A stretch of 32,125 bases of DNA from an uncultured Methylococcaceae bacterium (GCA_903928685.1 CAIYRS010000037.1:1-32125); one strand, 5' to 3'. Shown: positions 7,505-16,515, counted from the stretch's first letter. Notes: a model not told the origin generated them from the sequence alone. Numbers and translations: made by a program.

Positions 7505-8866
7505 CTATTCGTTCACTTGAATATTATATTTATCAAAGAAGCTATACAAAGTCGGGCGGCTGATGCCTAGCAATTTGGCGGCATTGGAAACATTATTGTT
7601 CGACAACGCCAACGCTTTTCTAATCGCGTCGGTTTCGGCAATTTCACGCACTGTTTTGAGGTTGAAGGGCATGGCTTCTTCTTCGTTTTCAGCGGCAGGC
7701 AATTCCAAATCATCAAAGGAAATATAAACGCCATCGGTCATAATCACGGCGCGTTTTATCTTGTTTTCCAGTTCGCGGATGTTGCCAGGCCACGGGTAAC
7801 TCTGGATGGCTTTGGCGGCTTCTTCGGTAAAACCGCGCACTTGGCGGTTATTCATCTCGTTATAGCGTTTCAATAAGGCAGTGGCGATAGTTAAGGAATC
7901 GCTGCCGCGCTCGCGTAATGCGGGGATGTTTAAAGTGATTTCACTGATGCGGTAATACAAATCGCTACGAAATTTGCCTTCTTCGATGAGGTTTTGCAGA
8001 TTTTGATGGGTGGCGCAAATGATCCGCACATCCACAGGAATGGCTTGTCTACCGCCGATTCGCTCTACTACCCGTTCTTGTAAGAAGCGTAATAATTTGG
8101 CTTGTAAAGGAAATGGTAAATCGCCAATTTCATCAAGCATGAATGTGCCTTTATGGGCATATTCAATTTTGCCTTTAGTTTGTTGCGATGCCCCTGTAAA
8201 CGCGCCTTTTTCGTAACCAAACAGCTCGCTTTCCAATAAGTTTTCTGGAATAGCCGCGCAGTTGACGGCAACAAACGGATGCTCGGCACGGCTGCTTAGC
8301 CCGTGGATGGCTTTAGCGAACACTTCTTTACCTGTACCGCTTTCCCCTAACAACAAAGTAGTGGCGGTGGTGGGCGCGACTTTTTCCACCATACGGATGA
8401 CATCTTGCATTTTTTTGCTGGAGGCAATAATGCCATCCAAGGGTTCAGCAGTTAATTGCTGCAATTTGGTGTAGTCTTTTTGCAATTCCGCCAATTGGAA
8501 TGCCCGCCGGACGATTAGCCCTAAAACATCGGTATCTATCGGCTTTTGGTAAAAATCATACGCCCCTAAAGCCACGGCATTGATGGCGTGGTCGCGGTCG
8601 TCATTGCCAGTGACCACGATTATTTTGGTGCTTGGTGCTAAGGCTAAGATTTCTTTTAAAGTCGCCAGACCTTCGCTGGCATTGGCAGCATCTGGCGGCA
8701 GCCCTAAGTCTAAAGTGACCACGTCGGGGGTAAAGCGGCGCAAAGCGGTGATGGCTTCGGTGCGATTACCCGCAACGACGGTTTGGTAATCGGCAAAACT
8801 CCATTTCAGTTGTTTTTGCAAACCAAGGTCGTCTTCAACTATCAGCAATATTTTTTTATCGTCCAT
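7505..8866 (-). CDS. prsR: PEP-CTERM-type sigma-54 response regulator
   Basis: NtrC-like cytoplasmic activator of 453 residues. An N-terminal receiver domain has the acidic pocket EDD (11-13) and the phospho-acceptor Asp53 in TLDLGLPP. It is followed by an AAA+ domain with Walker A GESGTGKE, the sigma-54 contact loop GAFTGA, Walker B DEIGDLP and an arginine finger region. A Fis-type helix-turn-helix (NVSNAAKLLGISRPTLYSFF) ends the protein. The overall sequence and ending resemble PrsR, the regulator of PEP-CTERM/exosortase genes. The cognate kinase PrsK, an exosortase and PEP-CTERM proteins are absent here. It lies 18 bases behind the asparagine-synthetase-like gene and is probably co-transcribed. 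Confidence 0.88.
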   Translation of the reverse strand: MDDKKILLIVEDDLGLQKQLKWSFADYQTVVAGNRTEAITALRRFTPDVVTLDLGLPPDAANASEGLATLKEILALAPSTKIIVVTGNDDRDHAINAVALGAYDFYQKPIDTDVLGLIVRRAFQLAELQKDYTKLQQLTAEPLDGIIASSKKMQDVIRMVEKVAPTTATTLLLGESGTGKEVFAKAIHGLSSRAEHPFVAVNCAAIPENLLESELFGYEKGAFTGASQQTKGKIEYAHKGTFMLDEIGDLPFPLQAKLLRFLQERVVERIGGRQAIPVDVRIICATHQNLQNLIEEGKFRSDLYYRISEITLNIPALRERGSDSLTIATALLKRYNEMNNRQVRGFTEEAAKAIQSYPWPGNIRELENKIKRAVIMTDGVYISFDDLELPAAENEEEAMPFNLKTVREIAETDAIRKALALSNNNVSNAAKLLGISRPTLYSFFDKYNIQVNE

Positions 8867-8884
8867 TGGTTTATTGGCCTCGAT

Positions 8885-10708
8885 TTAGTAGGAATGGGTC
8901 GACAACCATTGCTCTAACATAATGATTATCCAGATCATTACCCCGTAAAAATGGGCGTGCTCTTGCTGGTGCGACAAGATCAGTTTATCGATGTAACTGG
9001 GATTAACAAAGCCGCGTTTGGCAAAATTTTGCAAATTGGCTTCGGCAAAGGCTTTCAAGTCTTTATCGCTCGCCAACCATACCCCGAATGGCAGGCCAAA
9101 ACCTTGTTTGCTTTTTGCCAAGGTTTCTTTAGCCAGAAAACCGGGCATGGCTTGCCGATAAAAGCTTCTTAAGTCAAAGCCTTGCATTAACCAGTTGGAT
9201 GGCACGGAAGCGGCAAAATCCAGAAGATTGTCTTGTAACATGGGATAACTGACTTGCACGCCTGCCAATTCACACATGCGGTTGACTTTTCTCAGGTCGT
9301 TGTCGGCGAGGGTAAATTTGTTATCTAGGAACAGCATGTTTTTGATGAGGTCGTTTGCTGGCCCGCGTTGGTAGACTTGCTGGAGATTCTGCAATGGCAA
9401 ATCTGTGTCAATTTGTCCTAAAAAGCTTGCCGGAAATATTTCCGACAACGGCGTGCGGTGCAGAAAGTTATAGGTTTCCAAGCGCTCTGGCATAGGGATT
9501 TTGGCTTGGTCGATATAGCTTTTTAGCTTTCTTAGTAACGGCACATTGGCTGCCATAGGCTCTAATAGCGCTTTGGCAATATCCGGTACATAGTTGTAGC
9601 AATTAAACATTTTTTGTTTGGCGTAGCGGGCGTTACCCGCAAAAATCTCATCACCGCCGTCGCCAGCCAGTAAGTGCGTCATACCTAATTCACGGGCAAA
9701 TTTGGCGCAGTAATAGGCGGGGATGGCGGAGGCATTGCCGAACGGTTCATCATAACTTTTGGCAATCAGCGGGATGGCGGCAAGTACATCGCTGGGGGTG
9801 ACGTAATATTCGTGCAGTTTAACGTCAAAATGTTTTGCGGTAATGCGCGCATAGTGCATTTCATCGTAGCCATCGGCAGCGAAGCCTATGGAAAAAGCAT
9901 CTATCGGGCGTTGGGCGATTTGTTTGAACAAGCCGACCACGGTGCTGCTATCTAAACCGCCACTTAAAAAAGCCCCGGTTTTTTGGTCATGCGGGCATTG
10001 CAAAGCCGCTTGCTGTAGTTGCTGATGAAGCTGTTCCAGCAACTGTTTTTTTGATAACGGGCTGTCGTTATAACTGCGCTGCCAGTAAAAACCTCGGCTC
10101 AATTGGCCTTGGCTAATTTCGATAAATTCCGCAGGCTGGAGTTTGCTGATGCCTTGGTAAATGCTTTCTGGGCTGGGGATGACGTGAAAGTACAGGTAAT
10201 TGAAAATGCCTTGCGGATCAATGGCGGTGCTTACGCCGGAATGGGCAGTGATCTGATCCATTTGGCTGCCGAACACCAATAGGCCGTCTTGGAAATAATA
10301 GGCTAAGGCCTGTATGCCAACTTTATCGACAGCCAGCAAGGCGTAATTTCGTTGTGGTTCGAGGATAGCGCAGGCAAAATCGCCGCCGATGTTTGCTAAT
10401 ACCGCCCTGCCCTGCTGCCGGAAACCTTCTGCCAAGACGAATGCGGCATCGTGCTGTTTTGCCAACGCTGCTAAGCCGCTATCGTGCCATTGCGGTGTGC
10501 CAAGCATGATGGCGAATAGGTTTTCTGATTGATAAAGTGCAGGCGATTTATTGAGGCTGTAGCCGCCAAGTTCGGCAAGCGGCTGTTGATAATAGACCGC
10601 ATGGGCGGGGTTATCTTCACTTAAACAGCGTGAGGCCAAATGCTGGCGGTCAATTGCTCCGTTAATGGCGTTTTTACCATCAGATAACCATCCATAAATG
10701 GCGCTCAT
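8885..10708 (-). CDS. Asparagine-synthetase-like protein lacking the glutaminase cysteine
   Basis: The 607-residue protein has the two-domain layout of asparagine synthetase B. The C-terminal synthetase domain is intact: the PP-loop SGGLDSS at 249-255 and GDGGDEIFAGN follow the family pattern. The N-terminal glutaminase-like domain is degenerate. It starts MSAIYGW, so the nucleophilic Cys2 is a serine, and the usual RHRGPD and NGEIYN motifs are missing. The start is secure, with CAGGAA before the ATG. It therefore should not hydrolyse glutamine; it may use ammonia or another nucleophile, as lasso-peptide cyclases and beta-lactam synthetases of this fold do. Co-transcription with prsR suggests a link to PEP-CTERM or exopolysaccharide functions. 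The substrate is unknown. Confidence 0.85.
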   Translation of the reverse strand: MSAIYGWLSDGKNAINGAIDRQHLASRCLSEDNPAHAVYYQQPLAELGGYSLNKSPALYQSENLFAIMLGTPQWHDSGLAALAKQHDAAFVLAEGFRQQGRAVLANIGGDFACAILEPQRNYALLAVDKVGIQALAYYFQDGLLVFGSQMDQITAHSGVSTAIDPQGIFNYLYFHVIPSPESIYQGISKLQPAEFIEISQGQLSRGFYWQRSYNDSPLSKKQLLEQLHQQLQQAALQCPHDQKTGAFLSGGLDSSTVVGLFKQIAQRPIDAFSIGFAADGYDEMHYARITAKHFDVKLHEYYVTPSDVLAAIPLIAKSYDEPFGNASAIPAYYCAKFARELGMTHLLAGDGGDEIFAGNARYAKQKMFNCYNYVPDIAKALLEPMAANVPLLRKLKSYIDQAKIPMPERLETYNFLHRTPLSEIFPASFLGQIDTDLPLQNLQQVYQRGPANDLIKNMLFLDNKFTLADNDLRKVNRMCELAGVQVSYPMLQDNLLDFAASVPSNWLMQGFDLRSFYRQAMPGFLAKETLAKSKQGFGLPFGVWLASDKDLKAFAEANLQNFAKRGFVNPSYIDKLILSHQQEHAHFYGVMIWIIIMLEQWLSTHSY

Positions 10709-10794
10709 AATTATTTCCTGACAGTTAAATTAGACTTAACCAACACAAGGGTTGGCTTTAATTAGCTATCCAAAAATACGCTAATTTTATGGCT

Positions 10795-10820
10795 GGAGTC
10801 CAAAACATGTTTTGGACTCC
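10795..10820. terminator. Perfect 26-bp palindrome, possible terminator
   Basis: GGAGTCCAAAACA and TGTTTTGGACTCC are exact reverse complements with no spacer. TTTT follows on the plus strand, whereas the genes on both sides (fchA and the asparagine-synthetase-like gene) are on the minus strand, where the following bases are not T-rich. It may be a hairpin terminator of limited strength or a protein-binding site. Confidence 0.5.
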
Positions 10821-10854
10821 TTTTGCCTGCAATCACTTAGTTTTTAACAGTTAC

Positions 10855-11484
10855 TTATAACTTGGCTTTCACTAGCTGATAAACCTCTCCGGCGAGTTGA
10901 TCGGCATCTTGCAAAATGGCTTCCAATTCGGCGGTTTTGGCTTCAGCAAAGACTTTATCTTTCAAGCTACCAGTATTGATATAGACGTTTAAAGCCGCCA
11001 TTTTTAAGCCGCTATGTGCCGCCAATACCGCCGCGCCCGCATCGCTGATAACGCCGAGGCTACCTTTTTCGGCGGCAATTTTGCTGAGCAACATGGCTTG
11101 TTTACAGGCAAGCGCACAGGCTAACGGCACGTCTGTGGCTTCTTTGAGTACTGCTTGGATGGCTTCGCTGCGGGCGGCCTTTTCGGCATCGCTGTCTTTA
11201 GGCAAACCGTAACAGGCCATCAATTTATCAAATACCGCCACATCGGCTTGCACCATCGCAGTCAATTCGGCGCGTAAGGCTTCGGCTTGCGCCAATAAAG
11301 CCTGCATGTCGGCTTCAACATCGGCGTAGTTGGCTTTGCCGATGGTGAGATTACACACCATGCTGGTTAATGCGGCGGATTGTGCGCCCATAATCGCGGC
11401 TACACTGCCACCACCAGGGGTAGCGGCTTTACTCGCCAATTCATCAAGAAATTGTTGGACGGATTTTTCTATTATGTCGGTCAT
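10855..11484 (-). CDS. fchA: Methenyltetrahydrofolate cyclohydrolase
   Basis: Interconverts methenyl- and formyl-tetrahydrofolate in C1 metabolism. The 209-residue protein belongs to the formiminotransferase-cyclodeaminase family: it has QQFLDELASKAATPGGGSVAA near the N-terminus and the C-terminal pattern GLKMAALNVYINTGSL typical of FchA. In methylotrophs FchA works with MtdA to move C1 units between the tetrahydrofolate pool and formate. The gene follows cysS by 42 bases on the minus strand and probably shares its transcript. The Shine-Dalgarno is weak. A cyclodeaminase role is less likely because no histidine-degradation gene is nearby. Confidence 0.88.
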   Translation of the reverse strand: MTDIIEKSVQQFLDELASKAATPGGGSVAAIMGAQSAALTSMVCNLTIGKANYADVEADMQALLAQAEALRAELTAMVQADVAVFDKLMACYGLPKDSDAEKAARSEAIQAVLKEATDVPLACALACKQAMLLSKIAAEKGSLGVISDAGAAVLAAHSGLKMAALNVYINTGSLKDKVFAEAKTAELEAILQDADQLAGEVYQLVKAKL

Positions 11485-11526
11485 GTTAATTCTAAAGGTT
11501 GTGGCGGCGAGGCGTAGATCGCGGGT

Positions 11527-12894
11527 TTATTCGCGTCGCCAGCTGGTACTGCCATTGGGCGAATCTTCTAAAATGATGCCTTGGGCTTTTAGGTCATCAC
11601 GGATTTTATCAGCTAATGCCCAGTCTTTGGCTTTTTTGGCGGCAATCCGCGCTTGGATTTGTTGTTCGACACTGTCATCTTCATTGTCACCTTGCAAGAA
11701 GGCGTCGGCATCATCTTGCAACAAGCCCAGCAAGCCCGCTAAATGGCGCAAGGTGGCGGATAAGCTTGCAGCTTGCTCAGCATTGTCTTTGGATTTATTC
11801 AGCTCCCTAGCCAAATCAAACAGCACTGACAAGGCCACGGGCGTATTGAAGTCGTCGTTCATGGCTTGTTGTAAGCGTTCGACATAGCTGGCTTCTAGTG
11901 CCACATTACTGTTTGGCAGGCCACGCAAGGCGGTATACAGACGGGTTAAGGCAGCGCCTGCTTCATTCAATTGCTCATCGGAGTAATTTAGTGGGCTGCG
12001 GTAATGGCTGGATAGCACGAAAAAACGGATGATTTCTGGGCGGTAAGCTTTTAACACTTCGCGTACAGTGAAAAAATTGCCTAAGGATTTGGACATTTTC
12101 TCTTCATTAACCCGCACGAAGCCATTGTGCATCCAGACGTTAACGAATGTCTCGCCTGTGGCGCCTTCGGATTGGGCGATTTCGTTTTCGTGATGCGGAA
12201 ATTGCAAATCCATGCCGCCGCCGTGGATGTCAAAATGGTTACCCAAGCAGCAGGTGGACATCGCTGAACATTCTATATGCCAACCCGGACGACCCATACC
12301 CCAAGGCGACTCCCAAGCTGGCTCGCCCGCTTTCGCCATTTTCCATAGTACGAAATCTAAGGGATTGCGTTTGGCGGTATCGACATCTACCCGTTCGCCC
12401 GCTTGCAGATCATCCAAGTTTTTGCCGGACAGTTTGCCGTAATCGGTAAAGCTGTTGACGGCATAGAATACGTCGCCATTGGTGCCAACATAGGCGAATT
12501 CCTTGGCAATCAAGGTTTCAATCATGCTGATGATGGCGGGGATGGAGTGCGTGGCCTTAGGTTCAATATCCGGCGGCAACACCGCTAATGCCCGTTCGTC
12601 TTCGTGCATAGCGTCGATAAAGCGCTCAGTCAGTTCGATAAAGCTTTCGCCATTTTCTTGGGCGCGATGGATGATTTTGTCATCTATATCGGTGATATTG
12701 CGGACGTAGGTTAAATCGTAGCCAAGATAGCGCAAATACCGGGCAACGGTATCAAAGACTACCATCACCCTGGCATGGCCTATATGGCAGTAGTCATAAA
12801 CAGTCATGCCGCACACATACATACCGACTTTTCCGGCAACGCGTGGCTCAAATAAGGCTTTTTTTCTGGTCAGGGTGTTATAAATTTTCAACAT
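11527..12894 (-). CDS. cysS: Cysteinyl-tRNA synthetase
   Basis: Charges tRNA-Cys with cysteine in the cytoplasm. The 455-residue class I synthetase has the zinc-ligand cysteine Cys28 in YVCGMTVYD, the HIGH signature at 37-40 (CHIGHARV), [30 protein letters not shown] and the KMSKS loop ([12 protein letters not shown]). E. coli CysS has 461 residues. The ATG at 12894 gives the canonical N-terminus [12 protein letters not shown]; the frame runs further upstream without family similarity. A sigma-70-like promoter lies about 48 bases upstream. Divergent neighbours are ppiB and lpxH, as in E. coli. Confidence 0.97.
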   Translation of the reverse strand: MLKIYNTLTRKKALFEPRVAGKVGMYVCGMTVYDYCHIGHARVMVVFDTVARYLRYLGYDLTYVRNITDIDDKIIHRAQENGESFIELTERFIDAMHEDERALAVLPPDIEPKATHSIPAIISMIETLIAKEFAYVGTNGDVFYAVNSFTDYGKLSGKNLDDLQAGERVDVDTAKRNPLDFVLWKMAKAGEPAWESPWGMGRPGWHIECSAMSTCCLGNHFDIHGGGMDLQFPHHENEIAQSEGATGETFVNVWMHNGFVRVNEEKMSKSLGNFFTVREVLKAYRPEIIRFFVLSSHYRSPLNYSDEQLNEAGAALTRLYTALRGLPNSNVALEASYVERLQQAMNDDFNTPVALSVLFDLARELNKSKDNAEQAASLSATLRHLAGLLGLLQDDADAFLQGDNEDDSVEQQIQARIAAKKAKDWALADKIRDDLKAQGIILEDSPNGSTSWRRE

Positions 12895-12941
12895 GCGTTG
12901 GTAATGGGGTGTTGGGCGGCGGGAAAGCTGCAAATCGTGAC

Positions 12942-12970
12942 AATTTACCAAGCGTATACTTCTCTTTCAA
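12942..12970 (-). promoter_or_regulatory. Candidate sigma-70 promoter of cysS
   Basis: On the minus strand, TTGAAA (12965-12970) and TAAATT (12942-12947) are separated by exactly 17 bases. Transcription would start around 12935 and run about 40 bases before the cysS ATG. Confidence 0.5.
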
Positions 12971-13020
12971 GATAAAAACACCTAGAATTCGGCATTTGCA
13001 TTTATACCCAAGGATTTATC

Positions 13021-13602
13021 ATGCGTGTAGCTGCTCTTGCTGCGCTGTTGTTTTTAACCCCAACACTTTCTTTCTCAAAGGTAATACCCATGTCCGATAC
13101 GGCAACCAAAGTAAAACTGACCACTTCTTTAGGCATTGTGACGATTCAAGTCAATGCTGAAAAAGCCCCTATCAGCGCTGCCAATTTTTTAACGTATGTT
13201 AAAGAAGGCTTTTATGACGGCACCATTTTCCATCGCGTAATCCCTGGTTTTATGGCGCAAGGCGGCGGCTTCGATACCAGTTTTAATCAAAAAACCACAC
13301 ACGCGGCGATCAAAAACGAAGCCAACAACGGCCTAAAAAACACCCGTGGTACGCTGGCAATGGCTCGCACTAACGTACCGGATTCCGCTACTGGGCAATT
13401 TTTTATCAATTATAAAGATAATGATTTCCTTAATTACTCTAGCCCTACCACAAGCGGCTGGGGCTATGCGGTATTTGCCGAAGTGATTGAAGGCATGGAA
13501 GTGGTTGATGAGATGGCTAAACAACCCACAGGCAACCGTGGCGGCCATCAAGACGTGCCTAAAACGGACATTGTTATTGAAAAAGCTGAAATCATCGAAT
13601 AA
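13021..13602 (+). CDS. ppiB: Cyclophilin-type peptidyl-prolyl isomerase
   Basis: Catalyses cis-trans isomerisation of proline bonds. The 193-residue product has the cyclophilin core FHRVIPGFMAQGGGF, NEANNGLKNTRGTLAMAR and QFFINYKDNDFLNY, including the catalytic arginine of FHRV. The C-terminal half is closer to cytoplasmic PpiB (SGWGYAVFAEV, HQDVPKTDIVIE) than to periplasmic PpiA. Yet the first 19 residues (MRVAALAALLFLTPTLSFS) look like a signal peptide. A second ATG at 13090, with its own AAAGG eight bases upstream, would give a 170-residue cytoplasmic form. Both starts have usable Shine-Dalgarno sites (AAGGA before the first). lpxH follows 31 bases later. Confidence 0.9.
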   Translation: MRVAALAALLFLTPTLSFSKVIPMSDTATKVKLTTSLGIVTIQVNAEKAPISAANFLTYVKEGFYDGTIFHRVIPGFMAQGGGFDTSFNQKTTHAAIKNEANNGLKNTRGTLAMARTNVPDSATGQFFINYKDNDFLNYSSPTTSGWGYAVFAEVIEGMEVVDEMAKQPTGNRGGHQDVPKTDIVIEKAEIIE

Positions 13603-13633
13603 CTTGCTTAACCCTAAGCCATAGGAAGCTGTT

Positions 13634-14359
13634 TTGGACAAACCTATCCTGTTTATTTCTGACCTTCACATCTCGCTGGATAAACCGGATATTACCAAAC
13701 GCTTCCTTGGTTTTTTGCAGCATCAGGCCACGCAAGCTGAAGCTGTTTACATTCTTGGCGATCTCTTCGATGCGTGGATAGGCGATGACGACCCTACCCC
13801 GCCCAATAAACCAATCCGCAATGCTTTAAGAAAATTAACCGATACTGGCGTACGGGTATTTTTACAACCGGGTAACCGCGATTTTTTATTGGCGGAGCGG
13901 TTCGCTAAAGAAACTGGCGTGGTGTTGTTAGGCGATTATGAAGTCATTGATCTCTTCGGAACGCCCACGTTGCTGACTCACGGCGATTTATTGTGCAGCG
14001 ATGATATTGCCTATCAAGCGTTCCGCAGCAAATCCCGCAGCCCAGCTTGGCGCGATAATGTGCTATCCAAGCCATTATTGCTGCGCTTGCTTGTAGCCCG
14101 CTGGTATCGTTTACGCAGCCATTTCCATAAACGCGGCAAAACCATGGAAATTATGGATGTTAATCAAGCGACCGTCATCGATACACTCCGTGAGCATGGC
14201 TGTTATCGGCTAATACATGGACACACGCATCGGCCTGCTGTGCACGATTTCTATATCGACGGACAACCTGCCCAACGTTTTGTATTAAATCAGTGGTTCA
14301 AAAACCATGGGGAATTTCTCTGCTGGCAAGATAATGCGTATAAAATCGAACAGATATGA
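13634..14359 (+). CDS. lpxH: UDP-2,3-diacylglucosamine hydrolase
   Basis: Peripheral inner-membrane phosphoesterase that releases UMP to form lipid X in lipid A synthesis, so the organism makes lipopolysaccharide. The 241-residue protein (E. coli 240) shows the calcineurin-type metal ligands: SDLH near residue 9, GDLFDAWIGDD, GNRD, THGD and the C-terminal HGHTHRPAVHDF. The start is a TTG at 13634, supported by an AGGA seven bases upstream and by alignment with the family N-terminus. It follows ppiB closely, and the ppiB-lpxH order beside divergent cysS matches E. coli. Confidence 0.94.
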   Translation: MDKPILFISDLHISLDKPDITKRFLGFLQHQATQAEAVYILGDLFDAWIGDDDPTPPNKPIRNALRKLTDTGVRVFLQPGNRDFLLAERFAKETGVVLLGDYEVIDLFGTPTLLTHGDLLCSDDIAYQAFRSKSRSPAWRDNVLSKPLLLRLLVARWYRLRSHFHKRGKTMEIMDVNQATVIDTLREHGCYRLIHGHTHRPAVHDFYIDGQPAQRFVLNQWFKNHGEFLCWQDNAYKIEQI

Positions 14360-14410
14360 ACAATCTAACAAGCAAGGCAAACAACTATCTTTGAATGCCC
14401 TTATTAAAAT

Positions 14411-14508
14411 TTGACTTTTTAGGCAAAATCATTAAATCTAGGCACTTGGCGTGAATATTTCCTGTACACGAGGGGATCAAATCCATTCTGCCAAAAACTA
14501 ATATTAGT
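14411..14508 (+). promoter_or_regulatory. xoxF upstream control region
   Basis: The 205 bases between lpxH and xoxF hold no gene. A TTGACT at 14411-14416 is followed after 15-16 bases by weak -10 candidates (TTAAAT or TAAATC near 14432). A perfect 12-base palindrome, ACTAATATTAGT, lies at 14497-14508. These are candidates only; no known methanol-dehydrogenase promoter motif is recognised. Confidence 0.3.
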
Positions 14509-14564
14509 CAAAAAAACACAATCAATATTTTGTTGTGAAACAAAGTATTCAGGAGAAACATATT

Positions 14565-16418
14565 ATGAAGAAGCCTTTAAAAAGTTGGCTGCTTGCTTCA
14601 AGTGTAGCTGCTTTGCTTGCTGCACCTGCAATTACAACTGCTAACAGCGGTGTTGAGAAATTGACTCAAAATCCAGCAAACTGGGCAACCTGGGGCGGCA
14701 ACTACGCAGGTACCCGTTATAGCGAATTGAACGAAATCAACACTAGCAACGTAAAAACTTTACAACCTGCATGGTCTTTCTCTACAGGCGTATTGCGTGG
14801 TCACGAAGGCGGCCCATTGGTAGTAGACGATGTCCTGTATATCCATACTCCGTTTCCTAACACTGTTTACGCAATCGACCAAAAAACCCAATCTGTTATT
14901 TGGGAATTTACTCCAACTCAAGATGCTGACGTCACTATCCCAGTTATGTGCTGCGATACTGTAAACCGTGGTTTAGCTTACGGCGACGGCAAAATTTTCT
15001 TGCAACAATCCAACACTGTATTGACAGCTTTAGACGCTAAAACTGGCAAACGTGTATGGAGCGTTCAAAACGGCGACCCAAAATTGGGTATGACCAACAC
15101 CAACGCTCCTTTAGTTGTTAAAGATAAAGTGTTAACTGGTATTTCTGGTGGTGAATTTGGTGTTCGTGGCTTCTTGGCTGCTTATGACATCAACACTGGC
15201 AAATTAGCATGGAAAGGCTACTCAATCGGCCCAGATAAAGAAATGCTGATTGACCCAAAGAAAACCACTACTTGGAAAGACGGTAAAGTCACTCCTGTTG
15301 GCCCAGAATCAAGCACTAGCACTTGGGAAGGCGACCAATGGAAAATCGGCGGTGGCACAACTTGGGGCTGGACTAGCTATGATCCAAAATTGAATTTGGT
15401 TTACTACGGCTCAGGCAACCCATCTACTTGGAACCCAGTACAACGCCCTGGTGACAACAAGTGGTCTATGTCTTTGTGGGCACGTGATGCTGACACAGGT
15501 GCAGTAAAATGGGTTTACCAAATGACTCCACACGATGAGTGGGATTTTGACGGTATCAACGAAACAGTTCTGGTTGACCAAGAAGTGAAAGGCAAAATGC
15601 ACAAAACTATAGTGCATTTCGACCGTAACGGCTTTGGCTACACTTTAGATCGTGAAACTGGTGAATTATTAGTTGCTGAAAAATTCGACAAATCAGTTAA
15701 CTGGGCTTCTCACGTTGACATGAAAACTGGTCGTCCACAAGTTGTTTCTAAATACAGTACAGAACAAAACGGTGAAGACGTTAACACTACTGGCGCTTGC
15801 CCAGCTGCGTTAGGTTCTAAAAACCAACAACCAGTTTCTTACTCTCCACAAACTGGCTTGTTCTACGTATCAGGCAACCATTTGTGTATGGACTACGAAC
15901 CATTCGAAGTTTCTTACACAGCTGGCCAACCTTACGTTGGTGCAACTTTAAGCATGATGCCAGCTGGTGCTGACGTAATGACAGGCAAACCAGATGATTC
16001 AACCAACTTAGGCCAATTCACTGCGTATGACGCTAAAACTGGCAAAATCGCATGGTCTAACAAAGAACAGTTCTCTGTTTGGTCTGGTTCAGTTGCTACT
16101 GCTGGCGGCGTAGTTTTCTACGGCACATTAGAAGGCTATCTGAAAGCTGTTGATGCTAAAACTGGTAAAGAGTTATATAAATTTAAAACTCCATCAGGCA
16201 TCATCGGTAACGTAAATACTTGGAAATACAACGGCAAACAATATGTTGGCGTATTGTCAGGTATTGGCGGCTGGGCAGGTATTGGTATCGCAGCTGGTCT
16301 GGATGACGGCACAGACGCAACTGGATCAGAAGGTCTGGGTGCTGTTGGCGCGTACAGAAGCTTAAATTCTTATACAAAATTAGGTGGCACATTAACTGTG
16401 TTTGCATTACCTAACTAA
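14565..16418 (+). CDS. xoxF: XoxF-type lanthanide-dependent methanol dehydrogenase
   Basis: Periplasmic PQQ enzyme oxidising methanol, passing electrons to cytochrome c. The 617-residue precursor has a signal peptide ([21 protein letters not shown], cleavage near residue 25-28) and the repeated tryptophan-docking blades of the eight-bladed propeller. The adjacent cysteines 129-130 form the ring over PQQ. The metal ligands expected from XoxF structures are visible: Glu197 (GGEFG), Asn285 (SGNPS), catalytic Asp327 and the extra Asp329 in WDFDGINE. Calcium enzymes (MxaF) have alanine at the last position, so this is XoxF, probably the XoxF5 type. The ATG at 14565 follows GGAG by nine bases; an in-frame GTG at 14535 is less likely. 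No xoxG or xoxJ lies beside it. Confidence 0.95.
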   Translation: MKKPLKSWLLASSVAALLAAPAITTANSGVEKLTQNPANWATWGGNYAGTRYSELNEINTSNVKTLQPAWSFSTGVLRGHEGGPLVVDDVLYIHTPFPNTVYAIDQKTQSVIWEFTPTQDADVTIPVMCCDTVNRGLAYGDGKIFLQQSNTVLTALDAKTGKRVWSVQNGDPKLGMTNTNAPLVVKDKVLTGISGGEFGVRGFLAAYDINTGKLAWKGYSIGPDKEMLIDPKKTTTWKDGKVTPVGPESSTSTWEGDQWKIGGGTTWGWTSYDPKLNLVYYGSGNPSTWNPVQRPGDNKWSMSLWARDADTGAVKWVYQMTPHDEWDFDGINETVLVDQEVKGKMHKTIVHFDRNGFGYTLDRETGELLVAEKFDKSVNWASHVDMKTGRPQVVSKYSTEQNGEDVNTTGACPAALGSKNQQPVSYSPQTGLFYVSGNHLCMDYEPFEVSYTAGQPYVGATLSMMPAGADVMTGKPDDSTNLGQFTAYDAKTGKIAWSNKEQFSVWSGSVATAGGVVFYGTLEGYLKAVDAKTGKELYKFKTPSGIIGNVNTWKYNGKQYVGVLSGIGGWAGIGIAAGLDDGTDATGSEGLGAVGAYRSLNSYTKLGGTLTVFALPN

Positions 16419-16446
16419 TATTAAGAATAAGTTAGTCGCTTGATAT

Positions 16447-16490
16447 AAAAAGCCCCGATTGGAATCTTCAATCGGGGCTTTTTTATTTTT
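16447..16490 (+). terminator. Rho-independent terminator of xoxF
   Basis: A 15-base perfect stem (16447-16461 with 16469-16483, core GCCCCGATTG/CAATCGGGGC) around a seven-base loop is followed by a T-rich tract. It lies 28 bases after the xoxF stop and is the strongest terminator in the window. Confidence 0.93.
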
Positions 16491-16515
16491 ACCGCATCGC
16501 TAAAATCAAAAAGTA

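Noticed and set aside
3458-10708. A defence island built around AlbA_2, hicAB and the degenerate asparagine synthetase
   Set aside because: The genes are interleaved with hemL, cobO and prsR in different orientations, and no recognised defence effector or restriction gene is present.
12931-12958. Plus-strand promoter GTGACA/TATACT for ppiB
   Set aside because: The two boxes match well but are only 12 bases apart, too close for a sigma-70 promoter.
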